From contig JAKCPI010005252.1 of NCBI GenBank assembly GCA_023213315.1, positions 85,464 through 149,463 of the forward strand: 64,000 bases of DNA, read 5' to 3'. Positions 43,587-54,120 of the stretch are shown here, piece after piece; position 1 is the first letter of the stretch, and each line of letters starts with the position of its first letter. Source of the DNA: Euborellia annulipes. Its lineage: Eukaryota; Arthropoda; Insecta; Dermaptera; Anisolabididae. Made by a program: the position numbers and the translations under genes. The notes under the pieces were generated by a model. It made no database searches. It had not been told where the DNA came from and saw only the letters and a list, made by a program, of their open reading frames with translations.

Positions 43587-44027
43587 AATAAAAGCAACTT
43601 GTGTTTTCTTTATTGGACAAAAAGTGACAGGTAGTATGTCGTTTTTTTTTGGTATAATTATTAAAAATCAATAAATTTTCAATAATATTTATTTTTGGTT
43701 TACAGGTGCGCTATCATGTTTCGGCCACCGCAATATACGCACCACACAATATAAAAAAATATAGAAATAATTGTTAAAACATATAAATTACACCTCAAGA
43801 CCTTTTGTTATGTGGATGAATTTTTGGTTCTGATGATGGCTCTCATGGTGGCCGAAACATGATAGCGCACCTGTAAACCAAAAAAAATATTATTGAAAAT
43901 TTATTGATTTTTAATAATTATACCAGAAAAAACGACATACTACCTGTCACTTTTTGTCCAAGAAAGAAAACACAAGTTGCTTTTATTTAATTATATATAT
44001 TAATTTGGACTGCATCCACCATTTCAT
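43587..44027. mobile_element. palindromic hammerhead-type element
   Basis: 441 bp with a 14-bp duplication CAAAACTTTATTTA (43573-43586, 44028-44041). Arms of about 160 bp. Plus strand 43830-43860: CTGATGA, T, GGCTCTCATGGTGGCC, GAAACATG. The core is exact, but the base after the stem-III position is G, which is not allowed for cleavage. Confidence 0.78.
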
Positions 44028-44297
44028 CAAAACTTTATTTATTTACAGAAGTGTTGGCATCAGGCCACAAGCCATTTTTGCCCCCGATATATCTTCTACA
44101 TTTATTGAATACAGCAAATGAACAAATGTGACTAATCAATAAACCTATATGTATAACATTTTATATTGTATGTTATATATATAAGACTTTATATTAAAAG
44201 AGAAGAGAAAAAAATACAACAATATAACAATAATAAATTCCTCTCTAACACCAATTCTCTCAAGATGAGCAACGAAACTATTAATTACTATATATAT

Positions 44298-44380
44298 GGG
44301 GTCCAGGCATATTTTTATATCCAAATGATTTAAATAAATTCATCAGATTGCCTGGGGTCTGAACCCACCACCCTTGGCTT
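44298..44380 (-). repeat. SINE1 body fragment
   Basis: Complement of the hairpin body (CCAGGCAATCTGATGAATTT ... ATGCCTGGACCCC) and the B-box GGTTCAGACCCC. The 5' head is gone. Confidence 0.7.
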
Positions 44381-44399
44381 TTAGATTATCAATATTGGT

Positions 44400-45707
44400 A
44401 TTTGTCTAGCCTCTCGGCCAGAGGGGGACCTGCGGTGTGGGCCACTTGATTGGAAAGGAAACTCTCATGAAATCCATTCATAGTCCTAGGAGATGGTAAG
44501 AAGGTTGGTAGAAAGCGGTAAATATTTATCGCAAAATACGATTTTCTCCGAGACCAAATCTTTTGAAATTCGTTGATAATTAAGACGTTTGCGTTAGTCC
44601 TGGACTAGATTTCATAATAATCGGCTGAGTGTAAGATTTATTCAACAAAGTTTTGGCTATTTTCTCATCATTTATAGTCTAATACATCTATGTATTCATT
44701 TACAATAAACAACAATGCAACGAAGAATATAGGCTATCTCAATAAGCAATTTGAAAGCCACACTCTTAGGGTGCGAATACAATACATCTCGCCCCCTGTA
44801 AATATATGAATGCGGCGAATAGGAAAAAAAAGAAGAATAAGAAGTGGGATTTATGTTTTTATAATTCATCTAATAAATTATAACAAAAAAGGGGTGGGAG
44901 AGAAAGATAAGAAGGTGGGGATGAGATGGAGGGGAGATATCATTATTACCCTGGAGTTAATTTCCTCCCTATTGTTTCCTTATCTCTCTTTCTCTCAAGT
45001 TTTATTTTATTATTATTTTTTTTTTGTTAATTTTCTTATCCATGCCCATCTCTCTCTCTTAGTCTCTTTCACTTTAAAAACGACCAACAGAATAGATAAT
45101 AATAAATAAATAAATGAAAAGATAAAAAAAAAATTTGATAAGATGAAAAATGATATCTAAATTTATTAAAGGAAAATTCTTTAAGAATTATAAAAAAAAA
45201 AAATGTTTGTATTTAAAATAGACACTAAAAAGAGGAAAATACCTTTTTATATATTCATGATAAAAAATAAAAGCGTGGGCGATCGTTGAAAATTTAAAGT
45301 TTCAATGATCATACATGATTTTATTTTTTGGAATTCAACAAATTTTATGCAAAGTTTTTTTTTCCTCTTTTTTAATGAATTTAAAAAAACTGCTTGTTAT
45401 TTTTATTTTCTAACTTTTTGAAGGTAGGAGTTTTTGTCTGGTATTTGCTAGATGAAAACAGATTTGTTCTAGTCTTGTTTTTATTTTACAAAACAGAAAT
45501 TAACCCACATAGCACGTAACGTCGCTGACATTAAGACGTTTTATGGTGACGTATTATAGATGTACTAAGTCATCTATGTACGAAACTTGTCCGTTTGGTG
45601 GAGATCCGGTATAATTTTTTTATTTTCATTTAAATAGATTTTTTGTAAAAGATACAAAAAACTTTTTCAAACAAAAGTTGTTCAAAATGATTAACAAAAT
45701 ACTTTTA
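44400..45707. other. no gene; R3-like tail
   Basis: 44520-44640 shares GAGACCAAATCTTTTGAAA with R3. The rest is AT-rich, with a (TC)n tract near 45050. The 99-codon open frame at 44810 lies in low-complexity sequence. Confidence 0.4.
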
Positions 45708-46180
45708 TAACCATTTCTCCTATCTTCTCTATGAAGTACAAAAGTAAAGTGGTCTTCAGAAGATTTCAATGGCAAAATGAGAATATACATTTTAAAAAGC
45801 ATCTAAAAAAGAATTGATTTATGAATTAAAAAAAAAAATCGTTGGAGCGAATTTTGAGAAAATCGAAAAAAACTGAAAAATTACATAAGTAAAGTACTAG
45901 TACTTTTTGGCCGATTTCGATTAAAAGCTTATTTTCCCGGTCCCGGTGGGTGTTTAACTTAAATATAACATTTCAGCCTCATAGCTCAATTCCTTCATGC
46001 TTAAAATTGAACACAGACAGACACACACAGACAGACAGACCATGTCGCGAAAACCACTTTTTGGATTCAGGGAACCTCAAAACGTGTATATCCATCAAAA
46101 TCTTGACATCGAATTTTTGACATGAATCCTTTCTCTCTTTATATATTAACATATATATAGAGGTAAGAGAAAGTAAAAAT
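45708..46180 (-). repeat. R1 repeat, end hairpin missing
   Basis: Begins inside the CCATTTCTCCTATC block and runs to GGTAAGAGAAAGTAAAA. Contains the ACAGACAG tract. Confidence 0.78.
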
Positions 46181-46966
46181 AAAATTTGTTTTGTAAATAA
46201 ATGTTTTTCATAAGAGGTGTCACGAAAAATTTTAAAACCTCGTACCGGGCCGCATTCAAAAAAGTTTGGGGTTGATTTTATAGTATTAAAAATTATATTA
46301 ATATCAATGGAACTAAAAAATCATCGAGAAAGGTTTGTAAAGTAATTTTAATAAAAAATACATTTTAATTATTTAAAAAAAAAATCAATTCATGACGTTC
46401 TTTTTTTTTGGGCACAAAATTTTTTGTATAATTTGAAGCGAGGTCAAAATGTTCACTTTTATTGACGCCGACATTTTTTTTTTTTTCAAATGAAATGAAA
46501 CCTGTGATTTGACGAATGCAAACTTCTAGACCTAATTCTAATCTCACTCAGAATATTGTTTATTTTTATATGAAAATGCGATATTTCGATTACTCATTTA
46601 TTCTCTAACCTTCATCTGTCAAATGTGACATAACAAACCATGACGAGGGTCAAGGCTGTTGTTTTTTTTTTTTTACTTAATTACAAAATGAATAACAAAA
46701 ATAAAATGCATTTCATTATATGTCAAAGAAAAATATGATTTTCATTTTTAATGAAAATAAAAAAAAAATTATGAGATGTTAAAAAAATTTTAATTTTCTT
46801 GATATAAAACGAATTTACTTTGAGCCTAAAAAAAATATTTCAAATGAATGGCGAATAGTTGGATAGTAGGAGTATAATAACAAGACATAAGCCAATGGTA
46901 AGAACGAGTGTAAGGAGGTCACCGGAAGCACCAAAAGTTGTCTCTCCTTTCATTCTGTTTTCGTCT
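46181..46966. other. flank upstream of tRNA-Tyr; no gene
   Basis: AT-rich, repeat-poor. The 77-codon open frame at 46859 merely crosses the tRNA gene. Confidence 0.45.
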
Positions 46967-47056
46967 CCTTCGATAGCTCAGTTGGTAGAGCGGTGGACTG
47001 TAGAGGTTAAAATTATAGAAATCCATAGGTCGCTGGTTCAAATCCGGCTCGAAGGA
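46967..47056 (+). tRNA. tRNA-Tyr (GTA) with 17-nt intron
   Basis: Delivers tyrosine at UAC/UAU codons. The cloverleaf is complete: acceptor CCTTCGA/TCGAAGG, D arm GCTC/GAGC with loop AGTTGGTA, anticodon stem GTGGA/TCCAT with one G-U pair, anticodon GTA at 47000-47002, variable loop AGGTC, T arm GCTGG/CCGGC with loop TTCAAAT, and discriminator A. The intron is 47004-47020, just 3' of position 37, where eukaryotic nuclear tRNA-Tyr introns lie. Mature length without the intron is 73. The A box (TAGCTCAGTTGG) and B box (GGTTCAAATCC) are intact. It sits between repeats, not in a cluster, and all stems pair, so it is probably functional. Confidence 0.95.
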
Positions 47057-47058
47057 AA

Positions 47059-47070
47059 TTTTTTTTTTTT
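47059..47070 (+). terminator. poly-T Pol III terminator
   Basis: A run of 12 T begins three bases after the tRNA discriminator, a strong RNA polymerase III stop. Confidence 0.85.
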
Positions 47071-47390
47071 AATCAATAAAATATTTTCATAAATTTTTTG
47101 ATATTATTAATACAAGAATATTTAAAAATATAGTCTTAAAAAGTTTATATAATTATAAATTTATATAGATATAGATGGAGCTAAAGTATAAACTGTTTTA
47201 TTTTTATTAGTAATCTGAACCTAAATTGTTTTTGTGCTACTAAAAAAATACCGTTGCTATTTAAGAAATGTATTTGTTAAATTAATTAAGATTTATGCGT
47301 CGGTGTATCTTAAACACAGATTTAGAATCAAAAAATGGCGATTGCGTCATACTGTGCACTAACTAAGGAATGTTTTTGAGGGTTCAATGG

Positions 47391-47530
47391 CAAGGACAGA
47401 TGCAGGGGGGGGGGGTAAAGCAGATAATTACCCCCCCCCCCCTCGAGAGAAAAATATTTTTTTTTTTTTGGAAAATAAATGTTATTTTTTTAATATAAAA
47501 TTTTAAAAATTAACTAAATATTACTATTTT
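47391..47530 (-). mobile_element. hAT-type MITE fragment
   Basis: CAAGGACAGATGCAGGGG end, G-run, AATTACCCCC C-run, then T-rich interior as in 25605. The other end is missing. Confidence 0.6.
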
Positions 47531-47578
47531 ATATTACATTTTTATTTTGTAAAAAGTGTAAAATAATCTAATAATTTG

Positions 47579-47751
47579 TACAGTCGGCGCCATGAGTGCC
47601 TGGTATGCTTGAGAGTAGAGCCTTGAGCTTAGGCCACTAAAATGTTCTAAAAGTAGCTTTTCCCATTATAGAAAGATGATTTATTTTTTTGGTTGACTAA
47701 GCTCAAGGATCCACTCTCGAGCACATCAGGCACTTGTGGCACAGACTGTAA
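47579..47751. mobile_element. TIR MITE (CAGTCGGCGCCA ends)
   Basis: CAGTCGGCGCCATGAGTGCC and the inverted GGCACTTGTGGCACAGACTG close a 170-bp palindrome. TA follows the right end and precedes the left. Confidence 0.65.
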
Positions 47752-47959
47752 AGAGGGACAATATTAAGTCCCACCCATGCGTTTTCTACTTGTGATTATT
47801 TCATTGTTTTTAAAAAAATATTCTATATTTTTTAATGGAAACTTTTATGATTCAAACCTAGAAAATTTCCAATACATTTTTTCATTTTCTTTTATAAAAA
47901 CACTGAAATAATCACAAGTAGAAAACGCATGGGTGGAACTTAATATTGTCCCTCACTGT
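47752..47959. mobile_element. TIR MITE (GAGGGACAATATT ends)
   Basis: Arms of about 65 bp: GAGGGACAATATTAAGTCCC against its complement near 47950. The left end directly abuts the preceding MITE and has lost about two bases; the right end is CACTG|TA. Confidence 0.65.
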
Positions 47960-48593
47960 ACACTTGTAAAATAGCCAAAAACTTTTGGCCAAATAAAGTA
48001 AAAAAAAAATACTATTATTTGTTCAAAAACAAATTAATTCAATTAAAATTATCCAATTTTCAGTAGAAAAGGCTTTTGGACAAACAAACAAAAAAAAAAA
48101 ATTTCTTTCTTCTTTAAAATGAAAAGGGTTTTTTGGCTTAAGAAGGTTATTGACCGATTAACACTCCCTGGTTCTTCTTATTTTTTTTCACGATTGGTTA
48201 ACCAATTTGTCCCCTGAGTTAATTGGCAAAAATCTTTGAAGTTCGAGTCCCAGCTCTCACCTGGAGGGGAGAGAAAGTCACCTCACGCCCTCGCCATCGC
48301 TGAGGGTCACCCACTCGTAGGGTATGTCAGAGTCACAATACGTATGTCACTCACTTGTCACAATGGGCACAATGAGGGCAGCTGCTCATGCCAAACAACA
48401 AATCCAATTTGGTTAGGGTCCGAGTCAACCGGGGACAAACGGTTAATCGAAACTAGATAAAAAAATGTTCATTTCCTTTAGTACTAATCAATAAAAGTTT
48501 CAATATTCATTTGAAGTGTAGACTGGGAGGCTCCGCCACTTAATATTATATATTTATTACTTATAGAATAATTTGGCTTTATCTGGGTAAATA
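47960..48593. other. possible tRNA-like SINE at 48160-48470
   Basis: GAAGTTCGAGTCCCAGCTC is B-box-like, followed by a GC-richer body (CACCTCACGCCCTCGCCATC) unlike its surroundings. A 74-codon open frame overlaps it. No second copy in this window, so the class is uncertain. Confidence 0.3.
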
Positions 48594-48698
48594 TCTGGTG
48601 TGATTAACAGCACACCAGATTTTTTTGTGTCGAGAGATATTTAGTTTCCCATAGTACTTTAGTTCCAAACTTGCATTTTAAATGTTGACTGCTTGAAA

Positions 48699-48967
48699 CA
48701 AGAGGCGATACATGGGGGGGGGTAAGGGGGTAATTACCCCCCCCCCCCCCGAGATTTAAAAAAAAATACTTTTTTTCTCAAAAAAATTTATTTTTAATGT
48801 AAAATTTTAAAAATTAATACTTAAAAATTTGATTTGTATTTATATTCTGGCAAACAAGTACAGAATGCGCCTTTAAATTACAGAAATTAAGAAAAAATTG
48901 TGTGCTGTGCGACCAGTCACACCAGATTCCACCCCCCCCCCGAGAAACACCTCTGGATCCGCCCTTG
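48699..48967 (-). mobile_element. hAT-type MITE nested in R1b
   Basis: 269 bp, perfect 8-bp duplication GCTTGAAA. Ends CAAGAGGCGATACATGG and CTCTGGATCCGCCCTTG. Interior contains GTGTGCTGTGCGACCAGTC, an R1-hairpin half. Confidence 0.87.
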
Positions 48968-49214
48968 GCTTGAAATAAACAATGGGTTTCAAAATTTTAA
49001 TCTCATATTTGGATATTTTATACACAAAAGAAAATCCTAAATAAATACAAAATTTCATAATAATTGGAAAAAATTTTTTTAAAAGTGTAAAAAGTTTCAA
49101 ACGGGACCCCCTTTTGAATCGAAATTAACATAACATTAAATTCATGGGGGCCCTATGTAAGGAAGAGCCGGAAAATGAATTTGAAAAAAACTGAAAAAGT
49201 ACATTAGTAAAGTG

Positions 49215-49479
49215 CAGTGGCGGATCCAGAGGTGTTTCTCGGGGGGGGGGTAATCTGGAGTGACTGGTCGCACAGCATACAATTTTTTCTTAATTTCGGT
49301 AATTTAAAGGCGCATTCTGTACTTGTTGGCCAGAATATAAATACAAATCAAATTTTTAAGTATTAATTTTTAAAATTTTACATTCAAAATACATTTTTTT
49401 TTTTCGAAAAAAGTATTTTTTTTTTCAAATCTCAGGGGGGTAATTACCCCCTTTACCCCCCCCCTTGTATCCGCCCTTG
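49215..49479 (+). mobile_element. hAT-type MITE nested in R1b
   Basis: 265 bp, perfect 8-bp duplication GTAAAGTG. Ends CAGTGGCGGATCCAGAG and CTTGTATCCGCCCTTG. Opposite orientation to the copy 250 bp upstream. Interior: AATCTGGAGTGACTGGTCGC, then GGTAATTTAAAGGCGC. Confidence 0.9.
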
Positions 49480-49950
49480 GTAAAGTGTACTTCAAACAAT
49501 TTTCACGAAAAATTTTACTGATATACTTTTTAAAGAGCGTCTAAAAACTAGTTGATTTATGAATTTTAATCAATATTTTTAGAGGAATTTAAATCAATAT
49601 TTTAGAGCCAATTTTGAGAAAATCGAAAAAAAAAACTGAAAAAGTACTTCAGTAAAATACTAGTACTTTTTGACCGATTTTGTACATAAGCTTATTTCAA
49701 CTGTTCTGTAGGGTGCCAATGTTAAATAAAAATTTCAAAGTTTGGAGGGAAAGGGGGGTAGGTTCGAAAATATTTATAATAAAATTTCAACATCATAGCT
49801 TATTTCCATCATGCTTAAAATCATTACACACCCATACACAGACCAATTTAAAAAACCACTCTTTTGACCTCAAAATGTGTATTTCCTTCAAAATATAGAC
49901 AACGAATTTTTGACATGATCGCAATATTTTCTCATATTTAAGTAAAAAAT

Positions 49951-50588
49951 ACCCCAACAAAAAACAATTTTTGCTAGGTCTAGAGATTCTTTTTTTTTTC
50001 TCTCTAAAACCTGAACGAGTGGCATTAAAAGCAAACAAAACAAATAAACAATCGATGAAGACAGACAAGGCAATTAAGGATCCAAGTTTGTTGTAGAGAT
50101 GATTTGTTGTTGTCGGTCTTGATATCCCTTCCCTTCCTCTTCCCTACCCGTAACGAAATCCCCTGGAAATTATAGGTTGCACCGTGGAGCACACGATCTT
50201 TGAGGAGGAGGAGGTTATCGGGTCCATCGGGTCCATCCAAGCCCTCGTTATTGCATAGGTGGGGGGACCTAATTGATCTATTAGCATTGTAGAGAGGGGA
50301 GGGGAGGGGATAAAAAATTACATCTCTCTATCTCTGTTTTGTGGTCACCATATGACTTTCTTCTTTTTTTAAGTCCTTGACCTTGAAATGGAATTCGCTA
50401 AGTAGGTAGGTACTGTATATAAACCCTTAAATTATTTCTTTTTTTAAGCAACAAATAAGAATTTGTAATCAAGATGATTATTTAGCGCTTGTGTTAGTGC
50501 TCTTGAGTGATATCTCGTTTGTCATAGCTTTTATTTTTTTGGAGAAAGTATAAGCGCAAGAGTTCCGTTTAGAAGTTTGTATTTTAAA
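49951..50588. other. no gene seen
   Basis: Contains an A/G-rich patch near 50293. Nothing recognised. Confidence 0.35.
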
Positions 50589-50603
50589 ATAAATAAAGTT
50601 GCT

Positions 50604-50990
50604 ATACAAAAGGATGTGGCGTGCCAAGTAATATGAATGATAATAGGTGTAGGCTAGGCCTTTGGCAATGAGAAAATAACTTTTTAGAGTGTTTTCTCCG
50701 AATATTTCGAAGGCATTTAATAGCACTTCTTCATCAGCGGCTGTACAAATAAAATAATTAGAGTGATTAAATAGGTAATATAAATTATATTACCTATTTA
50801 AATATGTTTCAACTAGTGCCAACGGTCGCCAGTATCAATTTAATAATTAGAGTGAGTTTATACATATTTAAATATAGAAATTAAAATTAAGCTGACGAAG
50901 AAGTGCTATTAAATGCCTTCGAAATTTTCGGAGAAAACACTCTAAAAAGTTATTTTCTCATTGCCAAAAGCCTAGCCTACACCTATTATC
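50604..50990. mobile_element. palindromic hammerhead-type element
   Basis: 387 bp with a perfect 15-bp duplication ATAAATAAAGTTGCT (50589-50603, 50991-51005). Arms of about 100 bp (GATAATAGGTGTAGGCTAGG and complement) end in hammerhead-like cores, one per arm. It lacks the AGCTGCT box, so it is a separate subfamily. Confidence 0.82.
50698..50740 (-). ncRNA. hammerhead-like ribozyme motif
   Basis: Minus strand: CCG, CTGATGA, extra A, GAAG-bulged T-GC / GCCTTC stem II with an 8-base loop, GAAA, TATT, CGG. The core words are exact, CCG/CGG pair as stem I, and ATAT is self-complementary. The facing arm (50892-50928) has CTGACGA and GAAATTTTC with the same stem II but no stem I. Confidence 0.55.
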
Positions 50991-51078
50991 ATAAATAAAG
51001 TTGCTTTTATATTGTATTATAACAAGTATTATAATAACTTTTCCACAATGCGTAAAAGAAACTAGAGTATAAAACGCC

Positions 51079-51608
51079 CAGAGGCGTATATAAGGGGGGG
51101 GGACAAGGGGACAAGGAGGCCCCCCCCAAATTAAATTTCGTCTTTCTAAAAAAAATTTGCCCCTAAAAAAAAGGTAAAATGATTTTCATGGGAGGGAAAA
51201 AAATTTTGCCGCCCTGCAGAAAAAGAAAATTGATTATAGTTTCGTCAAAAAATATAATAAGGAAGGAAGTAGGAGCAGCCAAAAATTAAAGCCTCCGATT
51301 TTATTACAAATAATGAGACGTTTCGAGAAAACTTTATTTTCTCTCTATCTATTAATGTGTTATATTATGTATTTCTTATGTAGGAAAGAGTGATGATGAA
51401 AAAATAAAGTTTTCTCGAAACGTCTCATTAATTGTAATAAAATCGGAGGCTTTACTTTTTGGCTGCCCCTGCTTCCTTCCCTGTATATTTTTTGACGAAA
51501 CTATAATCAATTTTTTGACACATACTTCATTGGTTATCTAAGCTTGCTCAAAAAATTTTTGAGTTCGGGCCCCTTCTGCACCCGAAAAAAATTTCTATAC
51601 ACGCCCTG
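51079..51608. mobile_element. hAT-type MITE hosting a palindrome
   Basis: Perfect 8-bp duplication AAAACGCC (51071-51078, 51609-51616). Ends CAGAGGCGTATATAAGG and CTATACACGCCCTG. The interior is split by a 284-bp inverted repeat. Confidence 0.82.
51229..51512. repeat. inverted repeat with hammerhead-like core
   Basis: Arms begin ATTGATTATAGTTTCGTC and include GAAGGAAGTAGGAGCAGCC, GCCTCCGATTTTATTAC and GAGACGTTTCGAGAAAAC. Plus strand 51390-51424 reads GTGATGA, T, GA...TC, GAAACGTC. Because the arms run into MITE sequence, the inversion involves host-element sequence too. Confidence 0.65.
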
Positions 51609-51616
51609 AAAACGCC

Positions 51617-52575
51617 ACATAAAAAATACACAATTTATGCTCGAATAAAATACTATAATAGTCCTACAGTAACGGTATAGTTAGTGTTATGTAGATTTTT
51701 ATTGATATATTTTTTTAAATTTAATTAAATGAAATCAAAGAGCGAAGATGTTTATTGGGTTGCCTACTTCACAGTTTAGAATGTTGTTTCCAATTTCATC
51801 AAAACGACCTAAATAAGTTTTCAAAAAAAAAAAATCAATTTTTTTTTCTTTCTATCATTCTTTCTTTAAAATCAGTTTTCAAATTGGTTTATCTTTTTTT
51901 TTTTACTATCTCTTATTAAAGATCCGTATCATCGGATTAAATTAAATTTAGATATAAGGCTTAAATTCCTAGAAGAATGATGGTAAGAAAAACTCGCTTC
52001 TATTTGCAGGTCCCATCTGGTGACCGGAGTTGGTTTTTTTGTGTAGGTTCATAGATGTTGTTGTTATTCAGCAGCTGCTGACTGATAAGAAAGCTTTGGG
52101 GACAAACAATGAGCTCCGGGACTCAATAGATGTGGCCATCACGAGTCAATATTTGAGAGGCATAATTGATCACGATCTTGATCTTAAATGATCAAGAGAG
52201 TAGCGCGCGCGCCTCTTCTTTTATTCTTTTTTTTTTCATTCAGTCAAGTGACAAAAAATATTATAAGAGATTAATTTTACAGCATTTTGAAATTGAACCT
52301 GTGTGCGTGTCTCTCGGTTTGTATTTATAAAAGACGACATCGCAATAGAATTCATTCAATAAAATTTTATGTAAAATAATGGTAGAGAAATTCTCACGAT
52401 GTACATATAAAAAGTCTTTAATTGTTGCGTTATCACTGAAAGGTCGATAAAACACAAACTATATTATTGGATTATGTAAACACTTGCTTTGATGATTGTG
52501 ACTAACTTCATGGGAATGAATGACAATGGCGGGAAAATTTGAATCTAACTTCACAGGAATGCCTGCAGATGGTGC
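51617..52575. other. no gene seen
   Basis: AT-rich with T-runs and a GCGCGCGC patch at 52203. Nothing recognised. Confidence 0.35.
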
Positions 52576-52650
52576 TGACGTCGTTGTATATAAAAAGGCA
52601 CGTAATGGACATGACTGTTAGTTCACTTGGGTCGGAGCGAGCGCACATTT
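52576..52650 (+). promoter_or_regulatory. TATA/Inr-like core promoter candidate
   Basis: CTGACGTCG, then TATATAAAAAGG (52587), TGTTAGTTCACTT about 31 bp downstream as a possible initiator, and CGAGCGCACA (52638), which fits most of the arthropod MTE consensus. No open frame follows; an R1 fragment begins at about 52655, so any transcript unit may be cut off. Could also be a retroelement promoter. Confidence 0.35.
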
Positions 52651-52654
52651 CTTC

Positions 52655-52785
52655 TGAATAGCACTTTACTCTTGTATTTCATAGGAAAGGATGGTTGCCA
52701 TGACAAGCACAGAACACAACTTTTGATTACAGAAGGTAAGAGAAAGTTCTGTACTGTGCCACAGTCACTCCAGATTTTTTATTAG
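52655..52785 (+). repeat. R1 3' fragment
   Basis: CACTTTACTCTTGTATTTCA, a shortened GGTTGCCATG, then the end hairpin directly (GACAAGCACAGAACACAAC...CCAGATTTTTT). Internal sequence is deleted. Confidence 0.75.
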
Positions 52786-53636
52786 CACTTCACTTTATAA
52801 AAGATATTATAAAAAAAAAAAAATAGAAAAATTTATTAAAAAAAAAAAAATGAGTTCGCGGTTGTAAGAAATTTAATATAAAAATGTAGAAAAAATCGTC
52901 ACATTTGATCACCCATCACAAGTTCAAATAAGCAGTTGGGTAGCGCACCTTGTATACCAAGGGTTGAGGGTTCGGATCCCAGGCAGTCCGATGATTTTAT
53001 TCAAACCATTTGTATACCAAATGGCTTAAATAAGACTCCCAATAGATATTATTCATTAACAACGGTTATCGAAAAAGACTGTGTGCATATGTGTGTGAGT
53101 GTGAATGGAAAGAAAGTGTGAGTGTTAAAAAAAAAAAAAAAAAAACAGTGGCGTTCCTAACCTCAAAAGAGCAAATTTCAAAAAGGTGCCTTTAATTTGT
53201 ATTTACTTACTTGGTATATTAAAAGCTCCAAAACAACAAAATTCGATGAATAGATATCAATAGATGATAATGAAACACTCTTAAGGCAAAATGTTTCCTT
53301 CATTTGTATTATTATATTATAAGCTTATGTTGTTATTTAAGCAAAATGAATAAACAAGAACTTCAAGAAGTCATCTGAAAAATATGAAATTTGAATTAGT
53401 TTAGCTCATTTTATTTTAATATCAATAACTATTGTATATGAAATTTACTTATAATCCGATAAACGTAAGATTGTTTTTTTTTGGGCCTCCTCCTCCCCTC
53501 ATAGCCCACCAATCCTCACCAAAATTAATTTACCTAAAAAAAAAAAAAAAAATTAGTTTCCATATTTTGATTATATCACTTAATGAAAATTTACTTACTT
53601 TTGCATTAAAAATTAATCTTGAAGACTTCTTTTTTA
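52786..53636 (+). repeat. tandem duplication, unit 1
   Basis: Shares AAAAATGAGTTCGCG, AAATTTGATCACCCATC-type, AAAATTCGATGAATAGATAT, AAATTTGAATTAGTTT and TCTTGAAGACTTCTTTTT with unit 2, in the same order. Unit 1 is longer because of a SINE1 insertion. Confidence 0.75.
52933..53143 (+). mobile_element. SINE1 copy, 5' shortened
   Basis: GTTGGGTAGCGC head remnant, GAGGGTTCGGATCCC (B box), body hairpin, (TGTGTGAGTGTG) tail and A-run. It lies inside tandem unit 1 only, so it inserted after the duplication. Confidence 0.8.
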
Positions 53637-54120
53637 TGTGCACTTTACAATACGAATTTATAAAATATATTATATTAAAAAATAGAAAAAAATTCATTTT
53701 AAAAAATGAGTTCGCGTTTCTAAGAAATTTTATATAAAAATGCAGCAAAAATTGTCAAATTTGATTACCTATCACAGGTTCAAATAAACAGTGGGGTACC
53801 TAACCCCCAAAGGCCAAATTCCAGAAGGGGCGCCTTTAATTTCTATTTACTTACTGTGTATATAAAAGGATCCAAAACAACAAAATTCGATGAATAGATA
53901 TCAATAGATGATAATGATACACTCCTGATACAGCCAAAATATTTTCTTCATTTGTATTATTAAATAGGTTGTTTTTATTTAACCAAAATAGAAATACAAG
54001 TCATCTGAAAAATATAAAATTTGAATTAGTTTTGCTCATTTTATTTTAATAATTATTGTATATGAAATATACTTACTTATTAAAATTTCGCGTAATATTT
54101 AATCTTGAAGACTTCTTTTT
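53637..54120 (+). repeat. tandem duplication, unit 2
   Basis: Second unit without SINE1. It keeps CAGTGGGGTACCTAACCCCC where unit 1 has CAGTGGCGTTCCTAACC. That word resembles a hAT end, but no matching second end was found. Confidence 0.7.

Larger units (their letters stand above)
48594..49950 (-). repeat. R1b variant with two nested MITEs
   Basis: Minus copy from a very short end hairpin (TCTGGTGTGATTAACAGCAC) through GGAAGAGCCGGAAAATG, CAATTTTCACG and ACTAGTACTTTTTGACCG to TTTTTGACATGATCGC. It is interrupted at 48699-48967 and 49215-49479, each with an exact 8-bp duplication. Confidence 0.8.

Noticed and set aside
44810..45109. 99-codon open frame
   Set aside because: Low-complexity lysine/arginine then phenylalanine/tyrosine sequence from purine and pyrimidine tracts, with no motif.
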